Assembly: GCA_020403265.1 (NCBI GenBank)
Contig: JADBXZ010000012.1
Location: forward strand, 124,001 to 188,000
Direction of reading: 5' to 3'
Length of the DNA: 64,000 nt
Source of the DNA: Bacteroidota bacterium
GTDB taxonomy: Bacteria; Bacteroidota; Bacteroidia; B-17B0; Aurantibacillaceae
Shown: piece after piece, positions 58,825 through 64,000 of the stretch
Layout of the letters: each line of letters opens with the position of its first letter
Numbering within the stretch: the first letter of the stretch is position 1
Notes under the pieces: generated by a model
The model's database searches: none
Told to the model about the DNA's origin: nothing
What the model saw: the letters and a program-made list of their open reading frames with translations, nothing else
Position numbers and translations under genes: made by a program

Positions 58825-60236
58825 TAAAATCTAAAATAAATAAACGGATTAAAATTAAGTGCGCTAATAAAACTGAGTGAGAGGTAATATAAAACAACAC
58901 CCGCAATTACCAGTGGCCAGGTCATCCTTGCAGAAAAATTTATTTCGTAAATAGGCTGTTGGAATTTTGTTGTTTTTGAAGTAAGCGTAAAAAATGAAAT
59001 CAAACAAGCCGCAACTAACATAAAAATAAAATCATTGTTTAGTGCAAATTTGCCATCCACAAAATTAAAAGTAAACATTTGTTTTAAGCAATGAATGGCC
59101 ATTTCAAGATTTTCATTTCTAAATAGCACCCAACCACATACAACTATCATAAAGGTCAATGGAACAGCAACAAATTTACCAATGCCTTGCAATAATTTTA
59201 ACAAAAATAGTTTATCGAGGATTAAAAATAAACCGTGAAATACACCCCATAGAATAAAATTCCAACTAGCGCCATGCCAAAATCCACTCAAAACAAAAAC
59301 AACTGCTAAATTTCTGTATAATTTAGTTTGGGTTACCTGATTACCCCCAAGTGGAATATAAAGGTAATTCTTCATCCAGGCACCAAGCGTGATGTGCCAG
59401 CGTCGCCAAAATTCTGTAATGCTTGAGGAGGTGTACGGATTATTAAAGTTCTCCGGTAAATTAAATCCAAATATTCTGCCCAATCCAATTGCCATGTCGC
59501 TGTAACCACTAAAATCGAAGTAAATTTGAAAGGTGTAAGCTAATCCTCCAACCCAAGCAGCGGCGGTGTCTATTTCGTTCAAGCTTAATACGTAAACAGC
59601 ATCTGCCTGCATGCCAAGTGTGTTGGCTAATATGCATTTTTTTGCCAGACCTATGCAAAACACCACAAATCCACTGATTTTATAATTTGATGTGTAGTTT
59701 TTTTCACGATTTGTTATTTGGTCTGCAATGTCGTGGTATCTGACTATTGGTCCAGCAATAAGCTTTGGAAAAAATAAAATGTAAGTTTGATAGTGCCAAA
59801 AGTTTTTTAAAGGTGCGTGTATTCCTCTGTATACATCAACCATGTAGGTAATACTCTCAAAGGTATAAAATGAAATACCAACAGGTAATATAACCGCTAA
59901 CCATTTGATATTGGCCCCCGTTGCAGCATTAAAATTTTCAATGAAAAAGCCGCAGTACTTAAAATAAAATAAAAGCCCTAAATTTAAGATTAAAGAGCAT
60001 AGTAAGAATTTCAGTTTTTTCTTCTTCTCCTTTTGCTGATGCATAGATTTTACCAAAATAAAATCCACCAGGGTTGTTCCAAGAATTACAAATATAAACT
60101 TTGGCCCTCCCCAGCTGTAAAAATAAATACTGGCTGCCAATAAAATTCCGTTCTTAAACTTATGCGGAACCAAATGATATAACAGAATTATAATCGGTAA
60201 AAAATATACGAGAAACGTAATGCTACTGAATACCAT
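58824..60236 (-). CDS. MBOAT O-acyltransferase (AlgI-like)
   Basis: The 470-residue polytopic membrane protein moves acyl groups across the inner membrane for polysaccharide O-acetylation. MBOAT signatures are present: YFDFSGYSDMAIGLGRIFG, FWRRWHITLGAWMKNYLYIPLGG and the catalytic-His block VLSGFWHGASWNFILWG. It pairs with the AlgJ-like gene immediately downstream. A TATTTTTG box lies 18 bases upstream of the ATG. Confidence 0.93.
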   Translation of the reverse strand: MVFSSITFLVYFLPIIILLYHLVPHKFKNGILLAASIYFYSWGGPKFIFVILGTTLVDFILVKSMHQQKEKKKKLKFLLCSLILNLGLLFYFKYCGFFIENFNAATGANIKWLAVILPVGISFYTFESITYMVDVYRGIHAPLKNFWHYQTYILFFPKLIAGPIVRYHDIADQITNREKNYTSNYKISGFVVFCIGLAKKCILANTLGMQADAVYVLSLNEIDTAAAWVGGLAYTFQIYFDFSGYSDMAIGLGRIFGFNLPENFNNPYTSSSITEFWRRWHITLGAWMKNYLYIPLGGNQVTQTKLYRNLAVVFVLSGFWHGASWNFILWGVFHGLFLILDKLFLLKLLQGIGKFVAVPLTFMIVVCGWVLFRNENLEMAIHCLKQMFTFNFVDGKFALNNDFIFMLVAACLISFFTLTSKTTKFQQPIYEINFSARMTWPLVIAGVVLYYLSLSFISALNFNPFIYFRF

Positions 60237-60254
60237 TTAATTTTTGCAGAGATA

Positions 60255-60262
60255 CAAAAATA
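60255..60262 (-). promoter_or_regulatory. -7 promoter box TATTTTTG for the MBOAT operon
   Basis: TATTTTTG on the minus strand ends 18 bases before the MBOAT ATG, in the 32-base gap after the permease stop. No -33 TTG stands out. Confidence 0.35.
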
Positions 60263-60268
60263 AAGTTT

Positions 60269-61537
60269 TTAGTCAAACTTTAGTGTTTTAATTGGCGTTA
60301 ATTTGCTAATAATTATGGTAGGTAGTAATAACATAAAAAAACAGGTTAAAAATGTCCCAATATTAAGCAGAACAATTAATTGCCAGTTGATCTCAATGGC
60401 AACAAAATCAACATAATAAACATCGCTGTTCAACTTAATTGGTTTCCAAAACTTTTGGATGTAACACAAGGTCAATCCAATTAAATTACCCCAAATCAGG
60501 CCCTTTAAAATTAAGTTTAAGCTTACCCTTACAAATACTTTTCTAACATTGGCATTAGACATGCCTAAAGATTTAAGCATCCCTATCATGTTAGTACGCT
60601 CTAATATTAAAATTAACAAGGCTGTAATCATGTTGATAGTCGCAACCAAAATCATAAGTACTATGATTATAATCCCGTTAACGTCTAGCTTGTCTAGCCA
60701 GACGAAAATATTGGCGTAAATCTGTTTTACATTAGCAACACTGTAACTATATCCAAAAAATTCTTGCAAAGTTTCAGTATTGCTTTCTAGTTGATTATAA
60801 TCCGCAACTTTTATCTCATAAGCTCCAACCGCCTCTTGAGACCAATAATTGACTTTTTGTAGTTGCTTCAAATCTGCAAAAATTAAGTTTTCGTCAAACT
60901 CTGCGAATGTGTTTTTAAAAATTCCTTTTACTTTAAATACGCGCGTTCGTTGTTCTGACTTTAGGACATTGGCGCTTAAACTGCTATCGTAACTTAAGCG
61001 TTGAATGATGAAGTAAACCGTAAATTTTTCATTTAATTTGATTTGTAATTTAGAAGCTAAGGATGCACTTATAACAACTTCTTTACTGATGGAATCCTTT
61101 GAAAACACTGGGATTTCACCCTCAAGCATATTAGCGTTAATTAAACCAAAATCATATGCTGCATCTACTCCCTTTATTACAACACCTTCATTCACCGAAT
61201 TCGTTTTTAGGATGGCGTTTTTAATGCTTGTCGGTTGTAAATGCTTTATTAATGAATATTTTTTAAGGATGTTTAAAGAATCTTGAGACATAACTATTGG
61301 TTCCGGCTCATTACTCGTGTTAAGGTTAATATTACTAATTATAATGTGCGAAGTTAAATCTGTTATTTTATTAATTATTTCTTTTTTAAATCCCAACACT
61401 ACTCCTAAGGTTAAAATCATAACCGAAACACCAATTATGACACCAATAGTTCCGATTTTAACAATTGGTTTACTAATAGCATTGCTTTGTGTTTTAGAAT
61501 TGGTAATTTTATCGGCTATAAGTTTTTCTATACTCAA
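60269..61537 (-). CDS. LolC/E-type ABC transporter permease (FtsX/MacB fold)
   Basis: The 422-residue protein has one N-terminal TM helix (IGTIGVIIGVSVMILTLGVVLGFK), a periplasmic MacB-PCD-like domain (about 45-265) and three C-terminal TM helices in an FtsX domain (MLKSLGMSNANVRKVF). In Bacteroidota such proteins are annotated as lipoprotein-releasing (Lol-like) permeases. The only usable start is TTG at 61537; no ATG or GTG exists before an upstream stop. That start lies 3 bases from the ATG of the divergent DUF1343 gene. No ATPase partner is adjacent. Confidence 0.85.
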   Translation of the reverse strand: MSIEKLIADKITNSKTQSNAISKPIVKIGTIGVIIGVSVMILTLGVVLGFKKEIINKITDLTSHIIISNINLNTSNEPEPIVMSQDSLNILKKYSLIKHLQPTSIKNAILKTNSVNEGVVIKGVDAAYDFGLINANMLEGEIPVFSKDSISKEVVISASLASKLQIKLNEKFTVYFIIQRLSYDSSLSANVLKSEQRTRVFKVKGIFKNTFAEFDENLIFADLKQLQKVNYWSQEAVGAYEIKVADYNQLESNTETLQEFFGYSYSVANVKQIYANIFVWLDKLDVNGIIIIVLMILVATINMITALLILILERTNMIGMLKSLGMSNANVRKVFVRVSLNLILKGLIWGNLIGLTLCYIQKFWKPIKLNSDVYYVDFVAIEINWQLIVLLNIGTFLTCFFMLLLPTIIISKLTPIKTLKFD

Positions 61538-61540
61538 ATA

Positions 61541-62743
61541 ATGCAGATTTTGTTTCGTAAAAATACTAATTTGATTGCCTTTTGCCTACTTATAAATGCA
61601 TTATTTTATTTGGCAAAGAGTCAAACCTGCATCTTAAATTATTCAGCTGTCACAACCGGTGCGCAGCAAACAGAAAAATACCTTCCATTACTTAAAGGCA
61701 AGCGTGTGGCTGTTTTAACCAATATAAGCGGCACAATTGGTAAAACCTCTATTGTAGACACACTTCTTTCTTTAAAAATTAAAGTTGTAAAGGTGTTTGG
61801 GCCAGAACATGGATTCAGGGGGAACACCGAGGCCGGAGACAAAGTTGCAAATGATAAAGACATAAAAACCGGGCTTCCAATTATTTCATTGTATGGCAAT
61901 AATAAAAGACCAAGTCAAGAACAATTAAAGGATGTGGACGTAGTGCTATTTGATATTCAGGATGTGGGCGTTCGATTTTATACATATATCTCTACCATGT
62001 GTTATGCGATGGAAGCATGCGCTGAAATGAAAAAGGAATTTGTAGTGCTTGATAGACCTAATCCAAATGGGTTTTATATAGACGGTCCGGTAATGGAAAA
62101 TAAATACATGGGTTTTTTGGGATTGCACAAGGTACCTGTTGTTTATGGGCTTACCATTGGGGAATACGCCATTATGGCAAATAAGGAAGGGTGGTTAAAA
62201 AAGAAAATAAAATGCAAACTAAAAGTTATTCCACTTCTAAATTATAAAAGAACATGCAGCTATCAATTACCTGTGCCGCCATCTCCCAATTTGCCAACAA
62301 TTCAATCTATTCTATTATATCCGTCTTTAGGTCTTTTTGAAGGCACCAAAGCAAGTGTAGGAAGAGGAACAGACTTACCTTTTCAGGTAGTTGGGATAAC
62401 AAAACCAATTCAAGGGACTTATACATTTATGCCTACTGCCAGCTTGGTTAGTAATAATCCAAAACATAAAGGTTTAATTTGTTATGGCTTAAACTTGAGT
62501 GAGAATGTTTATTTAAGTCAACATCCCAGTAAGATAGAAATTAAATGGTTAATACAATTGGCAGAGTTAGATGGTGGAAATGATTTTTTTGATAAAAATT
62601 TTAATTACCATTGTGGAAACGACACCCTCGTAAAACAAATCTATTTAAAACAATCGGAAGTAGCGATAAGAAAAAGCTGGCAAAAATCAATTGATCAATA
62701 TAAGAAAATTAGAAGTAAATATTTATTATATCCTGATTTTTAA
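61541..62743 (+). CDS. DUF1343 protein (NamZ-like exo-beta-N-acetylmuramidase family)
   Basis: The 400-residue protein has a signal peptide (LIAFCLLINALFYLAKSQ). The DUF1343 core follows: LKGKRVAVLTNISGT, VFGPEHGFRGNTEAGDKV, VVLFDIQDVGVRFYTYISTM, LDRPNPNGFYIDGPVM and SLGLFEGTKASVGRGTDLPFQ. Bacillus NamZ, from the same family, cleaves terminal MurNAc from peptidoglycan fragments. ATG 61541 fits the signal peptide better than the open frame to 61487, which would overlap the divergent permease gene. It is probably periplasmic and used in cell-wall recycling. Confidence 0.88.
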   Translation: MQILFRKNTNLIAFCLLINALFYLAKSQTCILNYSAVTTGAQQTEKYLPLLKGKRVAVLTNISGTIGKTSIVDTLLSLKIKVVKVFGPEHGFRGNTEAGDKVANDKDIKTGLPIISLYGNNKRPSQEQLKDVDVVLFDIQDVGVRFYTYISTMCYAMEACAEMKKEFVVLDRPNPNGFYIDGPVMENKYMGFLGLHKVPVVYGLTIGEYAIMANKEGWLKKKIKCKLKVIPLLNYKRTCSYQLPVPPSPNLPTIQSILLYPSLGLFEGTKASVGRGTDLPFQVVGITKPIQGTYTFMPTASLVSNNPKHKGLICYGLNLSENVYLSQHPSKIEIKWLIQLAELDGGNDFFDKNFNYHCGNDTLVKQIYLKQSEVAIRKSWQKSIDQYKKIRSKYLLYPDF

Positions 62744-62745
62744 GT

Positions 62746-63630
62746 TTATTCAAAATCCAAATAAGGCAGCAACTTATTATATAATTCCTCATCTTTAAGA
62801 ATATCCCTAACTAAATCTGTAGTAATTAAAGTTTTTCTTCTTTGATTAAAAATTTCCTTAGTGTGCTCGTAACTTAAATAAGGGTGGTTATTGATTGTTT
62901 TAAAATCATCCTTGTTCACATTAATTTTTTCAATGCTGATTGGCTTAACTTCAATTTGATTCTCAATTTGGTTATACATCTCAGGTGTAAATCCATACAC
63001 CTCCATTAACTGCTTTTTGAAAATGAAGCCGCCTAACATAGCCCTGTATTTAAGTATGCGCTTCGCAAAGGATGGGCCAATCCCTTTCACGTCTAGTAAG
63101 GTTAAACTATCAGCACTGTTAATATCTATAACTATACCACCTTTTGATTTTGAAGAGATAGGAGTTTTATTCAGATTAGTTAAGTTTTGTGAAGTAGAAT
63201 TGAGAACAATGTATGCTTCTAACCTTTGATATAAATAATCATTAACGCCATATATTTTTTTGAGATCTTCTTTTTGTTTGAATACAAATCCTTTAGCCCG
63301 GAACTTTAAAAAAGTTTTCGCAGTTTTTTCTTTAAAACCAAGCTTTAATAATTGTTCATAATTAACAGTATTCGGGTTAAAGGCAAACAACTTGCCAAAC
63401 CCTACATTTTTATTAGAATAAGCGCCAAACTTCTGTTGTTGTTGAAAGTTACTATCTAAGTCTTCTTCAATTTCAGTAAGATTAGTTATTTCAATTTTAG
63501 CGGGATTTATGAAACGGTGTAAGTTAAGTCGTACTATAAACAATACAAAAATGATAGAAATTAAAGCGAGCAAGCCATTACGCTGCTGCCTATTAAATCC
63601 AAAATAACTATTAAAAAATTTACGCCACAC
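62746..63630 (-). CDS. ComEA-like helix-hairpin-helix membrane protein
   Basis: The 294-residue protein has one TM helix (GLLALISIIFVLFIVRLNL, about 17-35) and three or more HhH-type segments (LLKLGFKEKTAKTFLKFR, LLDVKGIGPSFAKRILKYR, YGFTPEMYNQIENQI). HhH motifs bind DNA backbone, and ComEA-type proteins take up DNA in transformation, but a general DNA-binding role at the membrane is equally possible. GTG at 63630 is the preferred start, overlapping the permease stop by 11 bases; an in-frame TTG at 63669 is the alternative. It is convergent with the DUF1343 gene. Confidence 0.75.
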   Translation of the reverse strand: MWRKFFNSYFGFNRQQRNGLLALISIIFVLFIVRLNLHRFINPAKIEITNLTEIEEDLDSNFQQQQKFGAYSNKNVGFGKLFAFNPNTVNYEQLLKLGFKEKTAKTFLKFRAKGFVFKQKEDLKKIYGVNDYLYQRLEAYIVLNSTSQNLTNLNKTPISSKSKGGIVIDINSADSLTLLDVKGIGPSFAKRILKYRAMLGGFIFKKQLMEVYGFTPEMYNQIENQIEVKPISIEKINVNKDDFKTINNHPYLSYEHTKEIFNQRRKTLITTDLVRDILKDEELYNKLLPYLDFE

Positions 63631-64000
63631 TATTTTTACGTTTAAACCAATAGTAAACAGGTATGCCAAAAAATATAATCACCAAACCTATTCCGCAATT
63701 TAATGTTTTAAACCAAAGTAAATCAATGCAAATCAGCGAAGTTAATATGATGTAAGCTGATGGTAATATCGGGTATCCAAAAGCTTTATACGGGCGTTTT
63801 AAGTTCGGTTGCTTTCTTCTTAAAACGAATAAAGCCATGATGGTAATAATATAAAAAATTAAGGAAGAAAAAGTGCAATAATCTAATAAACTGCCATATG
63901 AGCCACTCAAACAAAGTATAGATGCCCAAACACATTGCAGCTTTAGTGCATTAATTGGAACTTGATTAGTATTTTGTTTTTGGCATGTTTTAAAAAATAA
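63620..64000 (-). CDS. Amino-acid permease (APC family), C-terminal part, start outside window
   Basis: The minus-strand frame is open from base 64000 and stops with TAA at 63620-63622, giving 126 residues. The sequence LFFKTCQKQNTNQVPINALK and QCVWASILCLSGSYGSLLDY matches the region ahead of the last helices of APC-superfamily amino-acid transporters. Three hydrophobic helices follow, with RRKQPNLKRPYKAFGYPILP between them. The substrate cannot be read from this part. Confidence 0.9.
   Translation of the reverse strand, partial: LFFKTCQKQNTNQVPINALKLQCVWASILCLSGSYGSLLDYCTFSSLIFYIITIMALFVLRRKQPNLKRPYKAFGYPILPSAYIILTSLICIDLLWFKTLNCGIGLVIIFFGIPVYYWFKRKNSVA

Noticed and set aside
1-64000. CRISPR arrays, insertion sequences, phage or plasmid genes
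   Set aside because: No regularly spaced repeats, transposase, integrase, capsid or replication genes were found.

Overview
The window looks like part of a chromosome from a free-living Bacteroidota bacterium of the Flavobacteria/Sphingobacteria kind; I cannot name the genus. The reasons: the DNA is AT-rich, start codons mostly lack Shine-Dalgarno sequences, the Bacteroidota -7 promoter box TAnnTTTG recurs just upstream of genes, several secreted proteins end in a type IX secretion (T9SS) sorting domain, the T9SS Plug protein (DUF5103) is encoded, and there are many 'SCKK'-type lipoproteins, a TonB-dependent receptor and an S46 dipeptidyl-peptidase. Both window ends cut a gene: glycyl-tRNA synthetase on the left and an amino-acid permease on the right.

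Layout. 1-9.9 kb: glyS (partial), purD, two tandem MORN/YwqK-like secreted proteins, gcvT, mscL, an OmpA-type lipoprotein, a TPR membrane protein with a frameshifted tail, acs and rplS with a structured leader. 10-14.6 kb: a YceI-like lipoprotein, a small lipoprotein and an SBBP-repeat T9SS protein, then tRNA-Leu(GAG), a frameshifted HxlR regulator divergent from an NADP-binding oxidoreductase, and a cluster of inverted repeats. 14.7-25 kb: a 1498-residue secreted protein of unknown function, radA, two more TPR membrane proteins and the T9SS Plug protein. 25-34.7 kb: mainly housekeeping genes (pfkA, pepT, DEAD-box helicase, PolB-like exonuclease, gpsA, a PAP2-like membrane protein, an epimerase, deoxynucleoside kinase, a SiaB-family protein, glycosyltransferase).

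34.7-47 kb is the accessory core of the window and reads as a metal-handling island. It has a metal-type TonB receptor with companion lipoproteins, two different COG0523/CobW GTPases, a DUF6702-like protein, a HupE-like and a NicO/RcnA-like membrane protein, and small Cys/His-bearing membrane proteins. These are followed by an MbnP-like protein with a WxW motif, a heme-motif T9SS protein, an MbnH-like di-heme peroxidase and a mono-heme lipoprotein. Together they suggest uptake across the outer membrane, cytoplasmic metal delivery, inner-membrane transport and an extracytoplasmic, heme-modified metal-binding protein. The metal (Zn, Cu, Co or Ni) cannot be fixed from sequence.

47-64 kb: a WD40 T9SS protein, an unknown secreted protein, a long-chain acyl-CoA ligase, hldD, a frameshifted M1 aminopeptidase with a T9SS tail, an S46 peptidase behind an AlgI/AlgJ-type O-acetylation pair, a LolC/E-FtsX-like permease divergent from a DUF1343 (NamZ-like) protein, a ComEA-like HhH membrane protein and the permease fragment.

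Two themes cut across the window. Three TPR membrane proteins end in the same linker motif that normally leads into a SpoIIE/PP2C phosphatase domain, yet all stop there. Three genes carry frameshifts, at least two of them next to homopolymer runs, which may be assembly errors or real decay. No insertion sequence, prophage, rRNA or CRISPR array was seen, and no gene-free stretch exceeds 300 bases.
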